Shown: positions 25,832 through 34,408, numbered from the stretch's first letter. The stretch is 64,000 bases of DNA from Streptomyces durmitorensis (GCF_023498005.1 NZ_CP097289.1:6076001-6140000); one strand, 5' to 3'. Notes: generated by a model from the sequence alone, not told the origin. Translations and numbers: made by a program.

Positions 25832-26936
25832 TCACGGGCTCAAGTTCGAGATCGAGTCGAAAACGGTGGCGGAGTTCCGGTCGCTAGACAAGTCCGGCGA
25901 GCTGACCCTCCAGCCTGAGTACCAGCGAAAGGCCGTTTGGCCCGAACGCGCCAAGGTGTCCTTGATGGAGACCATTCTCCTTGGGTATCCGATCCCGGAG
26001 ATCTACCTCTCGTATGAGACATCACCGGAAGGGGAGCAGACCGCGTCCGTCGTCGACGGTCAGCAGCGTCTCACCTCCTTGCTTGCGTTTCTGAACAACA
26101 AGTTTCCGTTGGACGGGCTGGAGGACGAGAAGCTAAGCGAGAAGTTCGAGGGGAAGTTCTTCAAGGATCTGCCCGCCGATGTACGCCAAGAATTCTTCCA
26201 ATACCGCTTCCCGATTCGGCGTCTTTCCAACCTTGCCGATGAGTTTGTACGCGCAGTTTTCGCTCGCGTCAACAGGGTCAACATGGTACTGACGGAGCAA
26301 GAGCTCCGAAACGCTTTGCTGCCCGGCCCATTCAATGAATTCCTTAAAGACTGCGCAGCTCACCAGCTAAGCACAGTATCCGGCGTCTTCAGCGGTGAAC
26401 GACGTAAACGAGGCGGCGATCTGGAGTTCTACGCAGAGGTCTTCGGCACCTGCATCTTCGGACTATCCAATAAAAAGACCGAACTCAACGAACGCTATGA
26501 CAAGATCTCGGAAGATTTCGAGGACTACCGGGACCGTTCTACAGAATTTCTCGCACTCCTGACGTTCCTCAGTGAAACTAGCAAGTGGGCTGGCCGAACC
26601 AGGTGGTCGAATATCGTCGACATGTTCACGCTGCTACATACCTCCTGGGGGCTACGCAAAGAGCTATTCAACGCACAATCGGATCAGAGAATGCAGGTTC
26701 GGGACCTTCTCGACCTGTTCCAGCGCGCAGTCTCGGCCAGGAAGCGCAATGGCGATAACGGAGAAACTGCTGCCCTCTTGACATCTCTTGCAACTATGGT
26801 CGACATGACCGATGGCGAAATCGAGAATATCGTCGAAGAGTATACGTCGGGCATCCGGAATTCGTCTGACCTGGGATCACGCAGAGTTCGCTCTCAGCAA
26901 CTGACGTTGGTTCTCTCGAAGAAGCTCAAGAGCTAA
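25824..26936 (+). CDS. DUF262-family protein (GmrS/ParB-like nuclease fold)
   Basis: A 370-residue protein. PEYQRKAVW is at residues 31-39 and DGQQR at 78-82, the two hallmark motifs of DUF262, the N-terminal domain of GmrSD-type modification-dependent restriction enzymes and other defence proteins. An arginine-rich helical region follows (FARVNRVNMVLTEQELRNALL). There is no DUF1524/HNH nuclease domain at the C-terminus, which instead looks all-helical. ATG 25824 has GAGGAGG eight bases upstream and overlaps the NTase gene, so the two are translated together. DUF262 domains bind and hydrolyse nucleotides and act in phage defence. A two-protein defence unit is inferred. Confidence 0.8.
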   Translation: MADHGLKFEIESKTVAEFRSLDKSGELTLQPEYQRKAVWPERAKVSLMETILLGYPIPEIYLSYETSPEGEQTASVVDGQQRLTSLLAFLNNKFPLDGLEDEKLSEKFEGKFFKDLPADVRQEFFQYRFPIRRLSNLADEFVRAVFARVNRVNMVLTEQELRNALLPGPFNEFLKDCAAHQLSTVSGVFSGERRKRGGDLEFYAEVFGTCIFGLSNKKTELNERYDKISEDFEDYRDRSTEFLALLTFLSETSKWAGRTRWSNIVDMFTLLHTSWGLRKELFNAQSDQRMQVRDLLDLFQRAVSARKRNGDNGETAALLTSLATMVDMTDGEIENIVEEYTSGIRNSSDLGSRRVRSQQLTLVLSKKLKS

Positions 26937-27016
26937 TCCACCTAAGCTGCACTTTTAAGGTACTGACGTCAGTCGTGTGCGCTGGTTCGGGCATCACACT
27001 GAGGGCGAGACCGTGG

Positions 27017-27442
27017 TCACTCTCTTGCGTACCGGCGTACAGACTCTCGGAACGCGGTGACGCCTGACTCGTAGTCTTCCACGAGATCTGTTGGCACGCC
27101 GTCATGCGTAGCGATGGCGCTCTGAACTTCAATGGCACGCGTATGAACTTGTGTGGCAGTTGTGTGTACTTCTCTGTGGTCGTGAAGGCGTGAGTACGCC
27201 GCTAACCTGCCGAGTTCACGGACTTGGTCCTGGGTGGCACTCTCACTGGTGAACAGTCGGCTCAGTTCCTCCGCCACGGCGAGAAGCTCCGCGTGCCGAT
27301 CGCGTCGCGCCTGTCGCTTGCGACTGCTCTCTTCTCGCTCCCACTGACGCCTTTGAGTAAGAGCCGTGAGGAGACTGCCGGTCCGCACGCCTGTCAGCGT
27401 CGCACTTGCCGTGATGAGAACCGTCCACGTGTTGTCGGCCAT
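27017..27442 (-). CDS. Small membrane-anchored coiled-coil protein
   Basis: The 141 residues from ATG 27442 have one N-terminal hydrophobic segment (TWTVLITASATLTGV), then a basic stretch QRRQWEREESSRKRQARRDR and a helical body without catalytic motifs. The frame stays open further upstream, to 27586, but that part does not look coding and no start has a good ribosome site. The layout of one membrane helix followed by a charged helix matches the proteins at 23883-24438 and 35296-35832. Function is unknown. It is convergent with the DUF262 gene. Confidence 0.5.
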   Translation of the reverse strand: MADNTWTVLITASATLTGVRTGSLLTALTQRRQWEREESSRKRQARRDRHAELLAVAEELSRLFTSESATQDQVRELGRLAAYSRLHDHREVHTTATQVHTRAIEVQSAIATHDGVPTDLVEDYESGVTAFRESVRRYARE

Positions 27443-27722
27443 CGTTGCATCGTCTGGCACGACCACAGTTCCCGGAAGCGCCTCAACCAACAGCGGGTGA
27501 CGGCTGCCATCGAAGCGGGCCTGTCTGACTGCCACTGCCGAATGCGTGTCGAAGTTGGCTGACAGTAGGAGCCACCTGGCCAGCAACGCAGGTCAGAAGC
27601 CTGTTCCACCACAAGCACCAGGCGCCTTCTAAGCGCCATTCGCCCCCTGGCAGCTGGCAGGAGGATCGGCAAGCAGAAGGGCGAGCCAAGCTCTATGGTC
27701 GGGATGCCCGTACTTGATGCCC

Positions 27723-27732
27723 GGGGGGGGGG
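27723..27732 (+). repeat. G10 homopolymer in the ribosome-site position
   Basis: Ten consecutive Gs end three bases before ATG 27736, where the Shine-Dalgarno sequence should be. Slippage would change the ribosome-site spacing. Confidence 0.85.
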
Positions 27733-27735
27733 CTC

Positions 27736-28467
27736 ATGGTCGACAACTCGCCACGGCACGTTCGGTTGAGGCTTGCTCGGCGGCGAACAGGGCCAGACCG
27801 GGTCAGGGCACGGGTACGGGAGGAAGTAGAGGAAGCGCCCGAGCCGGAACCCAGGGTTTCGGGGCGGCGTCGGATCGCCTGGGCGCACTTGGGTGCTGTT
27901 GTCGGCGCCCTCGCGGCAATCGGGGGCCTCGTTTTCACGGCAGTGGCCACGTACTACAGTGCGGCTGTCGCCGAGGATCAGCTCCAGCAGTCTCGCGAGG
28001 TGGCGGAGAAGGAAGCACGTGATCAGGCGTCACGAGTCAGCCTGTGGGCAGTGGGCTTCCAGCACACGGAAGTCCACGTGTTGAACAGGTCTCAAGATCC
28101 TCTTACGGCTACACGTCTCTTCGGCGAAGTCGACTTCGTTGAGCCCCCGAACCTGACCAAGCCACTCACGGCTCAGTTGTACGTGGATCTGTTCAACATG
28201 GCGCCGTGCACTGAGGTAATCCTGAGGCCGAACCGGTGGGTCGTGATGACGAGTGACGGTGAACGGCTAGACATGAAGAAGGCACGCGGGCTCATCAGTT
28301 ATATGGCACTTGAGCTCATCGACCGTGACGGCCAGTCCTGGCTCCGCACTAATGGTGGGCTGTACAAGACAGCGGAGCTCAGACAACCCGAACTCAAAAG
28401 GCCCGGGGCGTGGAGCTCTTACCTGGCTACTCCCGTCGTCAAGCCAGCTGCTTCCTGCGGAGATTAG
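27736..28467 (+). CDS. Single-pass membrane protein of unknown function
   Basis: A 243-residue protein. A basic, disordered N-terminus (RHVRLRLARRRTG) precedes a membrane segment at about residues 52-73 (LGAVVGALAAIGGLVFTAVA) and a short coiled coil (EDQLQQSREVAEKEARDQAS). A beta-rich C-terminal domain of about 150 residues follows. I do not recognise the family of the soluble domain; no catalytic motif stands out. It is divergent from the coiled-coil gene at 27442. The upstream G10 run may tune its expression. Confidence 0.6.
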   Translation: MVDNSPRHVRLRLARRRTGPDRVRARVREEVEEAPEPEPRVSGRRRIAWAHLGAVVGALAAIGGLVFTAVATYYSAAVAEDQLQQSREVAEKEARDQASRVSLWAVGFQHTEVHVLNRSQDPLTATRLFGEVDFVEPPNLTKPLTAQLYVDLFNMAPCTEVILRPNRWVVMTSDGERLDMKKARGLISYMALELIDRDGQSWLRTNGGLYKTAELRQPELKRPGAWSSYLATPVVKPAASCGD

Positions 28468-28916
28468 GAACGTCCGGCTTCGTAGCGCGGCAGCACCCAG
28501 CACTCGCCCAAGTCGGTGCCCAGCGACGACCAGCGACAAACCGAGTCTGAGTCCCAGCGAAGCCTGACCTGAACCGCGACCGGAGCCAGGCCATAGCTTG
28601 GGCTTGAACGTCGAGAGGCCCGCGTGACAGCAGGGCAACGCCACTGCGCTGACCAGGACGCCCAGCAGTACATGTTCCTGCGCCTTAGCACCACTGGCAG
28701 TCGCCCGTGGACTATGTGTGGACGACAACCCCGGATTCCGTCGTAGACACCCCCGTGACCAGCCCCTATTGCACTCTGCGAAAAGGGCCTCCGGAGTCGT
28801 GTGCACTCCAACAGCGCTACGACCCAACATGTGGATTCGTATCCCGAAACTAGGGCCATCAGACTCCGCGGCCTTCCATACTTGTCTGCATGCCACCGCG
28901 CCGCCGCAGGTACACA
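28468..28916. other. Intergenic stretch, nothing recognised
   Basis: About 450 bp between two plus-strand genes. Several long antisense frames run through it and into the neighbours, but none has a plausible protein composition. It may hold remnants of a decayed gene. Confidence 0.4.
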
Positions 28917-29861
28917 ATGAGCCTGCACTTCCCTTGGGGACTTCCTGTCGACGTGAATGATCTCGGCCTCATGGAGACCGTCATGATCGGCGAACACAAG
29001 GTCACCATGACCCTGCCTCGGGTGCCTGATGACGGAAGCAGTCAAGGCAGCCTCTCAGCGCCCCTGAGCTACGCCGGCACCCCACTCCCCGACGCTGTCC
29101 TGGAAGCTTTCAAGGGCCGCTGGGGGTACCAGAGTTCGGACCGGCTGTGTCCCGTCCATACTGCGGGAGGCTCCGTACTGCTCACGCCGTCGGATGAGAT
29201 GTGGGATTCCCCTGAGTTCGAGACGCTGAGTGCGGGATTCTTCACCTGGTCCCGGATCGTCCAAGAATGGGCCGCACTGCGTACCGGCGAGCCCCTGCGG
29301 GACTGGGACAACCAACTCAGGTCGTCAGCCATCCACCTGCACATCCAGCGTGGACACCTCGTCGGAAACCCCGCGCGGTTCAGGACCCTCTACGTTGGGC
29401 TGGGGCCCCTGACCCGGGAGCAACTACGCGGAGCACTGCGCTGCGCCTCGAAGGGAGAACACCCTCCCATCGAGCACCGGACGCTGCTGTACGCCAAGGA
29501 TGCGCTCATAGGGGGCGATTACCGCAAAGCAGTCATTGATGCGGCAACGGCCGCCGAAGTGGCCCTGGCCTCCTACGTGCGTGATCAGCTCACACGGAGA
29601 AGGCTCCCAGCCGTGTTCGTCGAGAAAGTGATCAAAGATGTCAACGGGATCATCAACCTCCACGGCCTGTGCGAGAAACTGGGCGGCATGCCGGGCGTCA
29701 AGCTGAGCGTCGTGAAGAGCCAGATCGCCGGTGTCAGGAACATGGCTGCACACGGAGGGAGCACCCCCTCAAAAGCAGAGGCTGACCTGGCCATCAAGCA
29801 TGCTTCGACGATCGTCCGTGCCCTACGTCCGCTTCCCGGTGGTATGGCACCTCGGGTCTAG
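28917..29861 (+). CDS. Protein with C-terminal HEPN-like domain
   Basis: A 314-residue protein. The N-terminal about 190 residues are mixed alpha/beta and unrecognised. The C-terminal part is helical: YAKDALIGGDYRKAVIDAAT, VALASYVRDQL, then RNMAAHGG, which gives R274-X4-H279, the catalytic RX4-6H motif of HEPN ribonucleases. HEPN RNases act in toxin-antitoxin, abortive-infection and CRISPR systems, but many proteins with this helix pair are inactive, so the RNase call is tentative. ATG 28917 with GCAGG upstream is preferred over ATG 28890. It is an isolated gene in the accessory island. Confidence 0.6.
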   Translation: MSLHFPWGLPVDVNDLGLMETVMIGEHKVTMTLPRVPDDGSSQGSLSAPLSYAGTPLPDAVLEAFKGRWGYQSSDRLCPVHTAGGSVLLTPSDEMWDSPEFETLSAGFFTWSRIVQEWAALRTGEPLRDWDNQLRSSAIHLHIQRGHLVGNPARFRTLYVGLGPLTREQLRGALRCASKGEHPPIEHRTLLYAKDALIGGDYRKAVIDAATAAEVALASYVRDQLTRRRLPAVFVEKVIKDVNGIINLHGLCEKLGGMPGVKLSVVKSQIAGVRNMAAHGGSTPSKAEADLAIKHASTIVRALRPLPGGMAPRV

Positions 29862-30087
29862 CCATTCGAACTTCCGGAGCGTCTAACTGCGTGACAACGC
29901 CGACGCGCAGCGGCGGACAACCGCGAACGTCTTCGGACAGTCGCAGCTGGTGAGAAGCGCACCGCCCAAAGGCCGAACACCCACCCAAGTTGCTTCGGGA
30001 CGAAGCAGTCGCACGGTCTCAGAAGCACAACTAGCCCTAGGTCACCAACAAGGTCGGCCTGTCAGTGCTGCGTGAGAGCCTCCGGGC

Positions 30088-30444
30088 ATGAGCTACGACT
30101 TGGCTGTGTGGGAGGGCGAGCGCCCTGCGGACGGCAAGGCAGCCGCGCGAGCGTTCACCGGCCTCTATGAGTGCTACGTCGATACAGATGCGGAGCATCC
30201 ACCGACCGAACGCATAGCGGCTTACGTTGCTGCCCTCCTGGAGCGGTGGTGTGACGTGACCGAGGATGAGGAGGACACCTCCCCCTGGTCAACGGGGCCG
30301 TTGATCGGGGAGGCACGCGGCCCACTCGTCTACTTCCCGATGCGCTGGAGCATGGCTGAGGAGGCCTCCGGTTACGCGGCGACCCTCGCGGACTCAATGG
30401 GGCTGGTCTGCTTCGACCCTCAGCAGAACCGGCTCAGGCCCTGA
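30088..30444 (+). CDS. Small acidic protein of the MSYDLAVWEG type
   Basis: 118 residues, acidic, beginning MSYDLAVWEGERPADGKAAA and containing SPWSTGPLIG and YFPMRWSMAEEA. I recognise this opening from a widespread family of uncharacterised proteins that often sit near toxin or immunity genes. No enzymatic motif is visible. An immunity role is only a guess from those contexts. It stands alone, with 226 bp upstream in which I see nothing. Confidence 0.6.
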   Translation: MSYDLAVWEGERPADGKAAARAFTGLYECYVDTDAEHPPTERIAAYVAALLERWCDVTEDEEDTSPWSTGPLIGEARGPLVYFPMRWSMAEEASGYAATLADSMGLVCFDPQQNRLRP

Positions 30445-30757
30445 AGGAGGAGGCCCGCTTCCGTCTCATTCAGCGCCGTTCACGGCCGTTCAGACGGGAC
30501 GAAAGTCGGTAGCCACTCTCACGGCCGGTCGCACATGAACGCAGGTGAACGGCCCCGTTCGGAGCCTCAAGCCCCACCACCACAGTTGGAAAGCGTGTTG
30601 GTCGGCGAATCGGTCCGGGCCGTCCCCTGCTCGGTGTTGTATCCCTTCCCTCTCGTTCCCGGTTTCAGCACGGCGTCTACCTTGCATTCATCGACAAACT
30701 TTGAGAGCGCCTTACGTAGTGTCCCAATTCTCACGAACCCTAGTTTGGCACATGCGG
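30445..30757. other. Intergenic stretch, nothing recognised
   Basis: About 310 bp between the small acidic gene and the 3' end of the pentapeptide-repeat gene. A minus-strand frame of 64 codons (30567-30761) begins with GTG overlapping the pentapeptide stop, but its product is not recognisable. No terminator hairpin stands out. Confidence 0.35.
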
Positions 30758-32063
30758 TCACTCCGGGGAGATCTGTTTGCTCTCGCGGATGCGTGCTTTG
30801 ATCAGTGGGTCTCCAGCAACTTCTGCCGGAAGGACGGTCGTTACGTCAAGTAGTGCTTCGGCAGCCTGAGCTGCAGTTAGTCTCTTGGTCATATCTAACT
30901 CTCTTGCTCTGCGAAGGTCCGTTCTCCGGAGGACTGCATCCATTAGGTCTGTGCCTTGCAGGCGAGCGCCCTGAAGGTTGGCATCCTGGAGATTCGCGCT
31001 CCATAAATTTGCACCCCGAAGAATTGCCTCCTGTAGGTCTGCTCCGTAAAGATTTGCATCCTGAAGGTGTGCCCCTTGGAGATTAGCAAGCCATAGGTCT
31101 GCTTGCCGAAGGCTCGCCCCCTGAAGATAAGCACCGCGAAGTACCGTTCCCCGGAGGTTGGCACGCACGAGGTTGGCTTCCTGTAGGTTTGCACCTTGCA
31201 AGTTCGCCTTCCAGAGGTTCGCTCTCCAGAGGTTCACACCTACAAGGTGCGCGTCCCGAAAATCGGCCTCTTGTAGTTGAGCACCCTGTAGTTGCGCATC
31301 CTGTAAGCGCGCCTTCCGCAAGTTCGCTTCCCGAAGGTCCGCACCCCGGAGGTTCGCTTCTGTGAGGTCTGCTCCCTGGAGATTGACTCCCCGAAAGTTA
31401 GCGCCCGGGAGGTGAGCCCGCGCGAGCTCTGCGCTCTGGAGTTGAGTGTGTGCAAGATCAGGTGAAGCGGTTTCCCAGTCAGTTGGTCGCCTGCCGATGA
31501 CCGCCAATGCCGCATGAACATCTTCTGCAATCGAAGTCGGCTCTTCTGTCTCTGCCCTCTCCGTATCAGTCGCGTCACTGGCATTTCGAGCCGATGTGCG
31601 AATGAAGGCCGCGAGTACCTCCACGATGGTCGACCGATCTCTCTGCGAATCACGCATGATCCGCTCCAGAGAATAGATCCCTCCGAGACGCTGCGTAGGG
31701 TTACCCGAGCCAAGGAGTTTGATGGCCTCAACATAGCGTCCCGTTACCTGACCCTCCCGCGTTAGTTCGGATTCCTCACGGTCCTTGGCGCGCGTGTGAT
31801 CCAAAGTTTCGCGTGTGTGTTGCAAGGTTCGATGTGTGTAATAAAGACCCGCCTGCGAAGATTCCAGCACCGAGCGCGACAAGCGCAGTGCGAAATCCGG
31901 TGATCACGATTCCGTCGGCGGGTTCAAGGTTCTGGTCACGCAGATGTGAACCATCGACCCACCACGGCCCGCGCCAGAGCAGCAAGGCGTATCCAGCAAC
32001 AGAAAGAGCCAGAATCACCATGCTTGCGAGCCGTTTCGCCGGCAACTTCATGCCGCGCATCAT
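30758..32063 (-). pseudogene. Pentapeptide-repeat membrane protein, frameshifted
   Basis: The N-terminal part reads from ATG 32063 (MMRGMKLPAKRLAS), with two membrane helices (MVILALSVAGYALLLW and TALVALGAGIFAG). Near 31848-31853 the frame is lost in GGCGGGTC; one G too many would explain it. The other frame then continues LYYTHRTLQHTRETLDHTRA, the conserved GRYVEAIKLLG block, and about 30 pentapeptides of the ANLxX type to 30758. Joined, it would be a roughly 430-residue protein with the architecture of the intact protein at 7183-8334. It is a real frameshift, a sequencing error, or programmed shifting. The DNA from about 30930 to 31440 is a degenerate 15-bp repeat array. Confidence 0.75.
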
Positions 32064-32465
32064 GTCCGTGGAACGATCGGCAGATGCACAGCAGGCGGAG
32101 AAACGGGACATGTCTACGCTCTGGCGCTTGGTAATTGCTCATGCACCTGGCCCAGGCGATTCCCTGCTACCCAACGAGGCGTTGCAGCTGGATGCCCCGT
32201 GCGCGAACACCCGCACTGTTGTCGCATCACGAGCCCACCACGTGGAGCATAGAACAGCGGGAATCACGGCGAAACCAGCCGAGCCCGACGCGGCCACGGC
32301 ACGGTCGTTCGTCTAGGCCAATGCCCGAAGAGCGGTTGCAAATGATCGCAGCTTCCCAAACTGGGGACACTGATGGCGTATTCGACCAACTTGGCTTGAC
32401 TGCGACAAGCCCGGGCCCTCTACGGGATTCCCTCTCTTGCGCTACTCATCACTGAAGTTCTCGGC
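32064..32465. other. Intergenic stretch, nothing recognised
   Basis: About 400 bp between the start of the broken pentapeptide gene and the terminator of the minus-strand GntR operon. Composition is mixed and no frame gives a plausible protein. It must contain the promoter of the pentapeptide gene. Confidence 0.4.
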
Positions 32466-32495
32466 GAGGGGGTGGCGCCTTCCGGCTACCCCCTC
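32466..32495 (-). terminator. Hairpin at the end of the four-gene GntR operon
   Basis: GAGGGGGT (32466-32473) pairs perfectly with ACCCCCTC (32488-32495). The upper arm overlaps the stop codon of the last gene (32494-32496). Confidence 0.55.
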
Positions 32496-32796
32496 AGGAG
32501 CGGGGAGGCTCCCTCGCCGCCAAGAGGTGACCGCGGCTGGTCGCTACACGAAGCGCGTCCCGTAGGGCTGCAGTCAGGGCCGTCGCTAGAAGTCGCAGCG
32601 CCTCCAGCTCCGCATCCTCGTTGTCCAGTATTTCCCGTGCCTGCTGCAGCAGTTCGGCTGCCATGCCGATCTGTACCGCCTCGATGTTGTCTGCCAAGCG
32701 GGACATGTGGCCATCGCTGTCGTCGGTGCTGAGGTAGCAGGGCTTGCCCTCAGGTCCCGACCAGGGGAGGAGGCGCAGCTCGTTTCGGGTTGTCAT
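32494..32796 (-). CDS. Small helical protein, last gene of the GntR operon
   Basis: 100 residues. A short N-terminal beta part (LRLLPWSGPEGKPCYLST) is followed by one long helical region (QIGMAAELLQQAREILDNED). No known domain. ATG 32796 overlaps the stop of the GntR gene (ATGA). Similar short proteins follow GntR regulators in integrative elements of actinomycetes as I remember them, but no function can be given. Confidence 0.65.
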   Translation of the reverse strand: MTTRNELRLLPWSGPEGKPCYLSTDDSDGHMSRLADNIEAVQIGMAAELLQQAREILDNEDAELEALRLLATALTAALRDALRVATSRGHLLAAREPPRS

Positions 32797-33542
32797 CTTT
32801 CCGTCAGTCCCTCGTCGATCACGTGGTTGGTGGTGAAGACCGCATCTGCGCGGTCCCCTGGGAGAATCAAGAGCGCGGCCTCGACTACGCGCCCAGTGAT
32901 GTCGTCGGCTGTCACGCGTGTGATTGCGAGAACCGCTAGGGCGGAGCTGATTCGAAGGGCTGAGGCTTCTTCTGGCGTCGGGAGGCGGGCGCTGACTGTC
33001 TCCCGGATCTCCGCTGATGCCGGGTGCAGTGCTGCGAATCTCTCCGCTGCTCCCTCGTACGGGCGCGGGTCGTTGAGTACGGCGGCCGGCGCCAGGTCGC
33101 GAGGGATGTAGACGCGGGCCAAGCTGTGCGGCGACTCTGCCTCGTAGCTGAGGCAGAGGAACTCCGTCAGGGGGCTTCCGGTCGGCACCCGCAATAGGTC
33201 CGTCAGTTGTCCGCGTGCTCGAATCTTGGTGGCGCGGACTGTGATGCGCAGAGTTGGGTCAGGAGCGGTCTGTGGCTGCTCCTGCGTGCCCCAGCCTCCG
33301 ACGTAGGTGATTCTGCGGAGGGAGCGACGAACGAAGTTCCCCTTGCCGTGGATCTTCTCGATCAGGCCCTCTCCATGGACTACCGCCAGAGCGCTCCGCA
33401 GCGTTGCCGTGCTGACGTTGCACCGGGCGGCTAGTTGGGTCTCGGAGGGGAGGCGTTCGCCGGGTTTGAGGCAGCCCGTCGTGATCTGGTTGCGGAGGTC
33501 GTCGGCGATGCTGTGGCGGCGAGAAGGCACTGGTTGGATCAC
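32793..33542 (-). CDS. GntR-family (HutC/UTRA type) transcriptional regulator
   Basis: A 249-residue regulator with a winged-helix N-terminus (SIADDLRNQITTGCLKPGER, LPSETQLAARCNVSTATLRS, GNFVRRSL). A UTRA-like ligand domain contains GSPLTEFLCLSYEAESPHS and ITGRVVEAALLILPGDRADAVF. GTG 33542 overlaps the stop of the upstream small gene (GTGA). It is the third of four overlapping genes. HutC-type GntR proteins include the KorSA repressors of actinomycete conjugative elements; whether this one plays that part is unknown. Confidence 0.82.
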   Translation of the reverse strand: MIQPVPSRRHSIADDLRNQITTGCLKPGERLPSETQLAARCNVSTATLRSALAVVHGEGLIEKIHGKGNFVRRSLRRITYVGGWGTQEQPQTAPDPTLRITVRATKIRARGQLTDLLRVPTGSPLTEFLCLSYEAESPHSLARVYIPRDLAPAAVLNDPRPYEGAAERFAALHPASAEIRETVSARLPTPEEASALRISSALAVLAITRVTADDITGRVVEAALLILPGDRADAVFTTNHVIDEGLTER

Positions 33543-33763
33543 CTTCTTCTCGTCATCCGAAGGGCGGCGAGTCGGCTTCGCGGGTGCATGGTCAGCAGCT
33601 CGCCTGATTCAAATACGAGTTGCTTAGCGCCGCCCGGCAGTTGAACGAGGTCGATCACACGGCATGGCTGGCCGCCAACCTGGATGACGTCGCCGCGCAA
33701 CACGCTGGCTGCGGTGATCTCGACCGTGGAGGCCAGCGCGCCGCTGGGTGTCCATGTCCTCAC
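33539..33763 (-). CDS. Small beta-rich protein, second gene of the GntR operon
   Basis: 74 residues from GTG 33763, which has GGAGG seven bases upstream and overlaps the stop of the preceding gene (GTGA). The sequence SVLRGDVIQVGGQPCRVIDL, then GAKQLVFESGELL, suggests a small beta barrel. I recognise no family. The longer frame from ATG 33818-33820 is rejected because it would overlap the upstream gene by about 60 bases and lacks a ribosome site. Confidence 0.6.
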   Translation of the reverse strand: MRTWTPSGALASTVEITAASVLRGDVIQVGGQPCRVIDLVQLPGGAKQLVFESGELLTMHPRSRLAALRMTRRR

Positions 33764-33963
33764 TGCGATGCCTCCGCAGGGGCTGGTTGGTTGGCCGTCG
33801 CGTGGCAGGGGCAATCGCATGCCTCGTAGACCACGGGGACGTCAACCGGTGCTGTCGCGGGGGAGGGCTCCGCGCACGCGTGGTGCGTACCGATCCGGCA
33901 CGCGCTCGACCGATAGGGGGCGGCCTGAGTGTGCTTGATGCGGGGCTGTGGGTTGAGTGGCAT
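33760..33963 (-). CDS. Small Cys/His-rich protein, first gene of the GntR operon
   Basis: 67 residues, with paired metal-ligand-like clusters SACRIGTHHACAEP and EACDCPCHA and a Pro-rich tail. This Cys/His layout suggests a small zinc-binding protein. I recall similar short proteins in actinomycete mobile elements but cannot name the family. The ATG at 33963 has no strong ribosome site. The operon order and its repeated GTGA/ATGA overlaps support it as a gene. Confidence 0.55.
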   Translation of the reverse strand: MPLNPQPRIKHTQAAPYRSSACRIGTHHACAEPSPATAPVDVPVVYEACDCPCHATANQPAPAEASQ

Positions 33964-34091
33964 CAGCGGGCACCCACCAGGGTGTTCCAGCTAGCCGCGT
34001 GGCGGAGTTCGTCTGTCGAGTGTTGTTGTGCGCGCTCCTTGGAGATCAGTAAGGGGGCACGTTCGGTACGGATGAAAACGCTCTTCAGCTC

Positions 34092-34370
34092 CTATCGCTG
34101 ATGGCTTGGGCCGTCGGCATCGGCCGTCGTCGGGTCCGCCTTGCGTACGACCGCCCAGAGGGTGCGGCTGTTCAAGCTGGTGGCGAGTAGTCCGAATCGG
34201 TCGGCCGTCGCCACCACTTCCAGGGCCTCCCGCCATGACTCGGCGGAGAGCGATTCCGGTACCTCCGCTTCGATCGACGTCTCTTGGTCGTGCTCCTCCA
34301 GGCGCGTGGGGAGCCCGAGGGTCGATAACCGAGCTGCGATGGCCTCCGCGCTCACTTCTGAAGCAGGCAC
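34092..34370 (-). CDS. Small protein divergent from GntR gene
   Basis: 92 residues from GTG 34370, which has GGAGG seven bases upstream; a frame from GTG 34397 would place that site inside the coding region. The sequence AIAARLSTLGLPTRLEEHDQ, ETSIEAEVPESLSAESWREA and FGLLATSLNSRTLWAVVRKA suggests an alpha/beta fold, with no recognised family. It shares a divergent regulatory region with the GntR gene at 34449, so it is a likely target of that regulator. Confidence 0.55.
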   Translation of the reverse strand: MPASEVSAEAIAARLSTLGLPTRLEEHDQETSIEAEVPESLSAESWREALEVVATADRFGLLATSLNSRTLWAVVRKADPTTADADGPSHQR

Positions 34371-34408
34371 AGGGCAGCCTCCGCCACCGGCGATCACTTT
34401 GAGTTAAG

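Noticed and set aside
30567..30761. 64-codon minus-strand frame starting with GTG over the pentapeptide stop
   Set aside because: The overlap is suggestive, but the product has no recognisable features and no ribosome site of its own. Kept only as a note in the intergenic entry.
30545..30853. 102-codon plus-strand frame with Cys/His residues
   Set aside because: Runs into the antisense of the pentapeptide-repeat gene, and the composition looks random.
30930..31440. Regular 15-bp periodic repeats that might suggest a CRISPR array
   Set aside because: The period encodes A(N/D)LxX pentapeptides in one open frame. There are no constant repeats with unique spacers.
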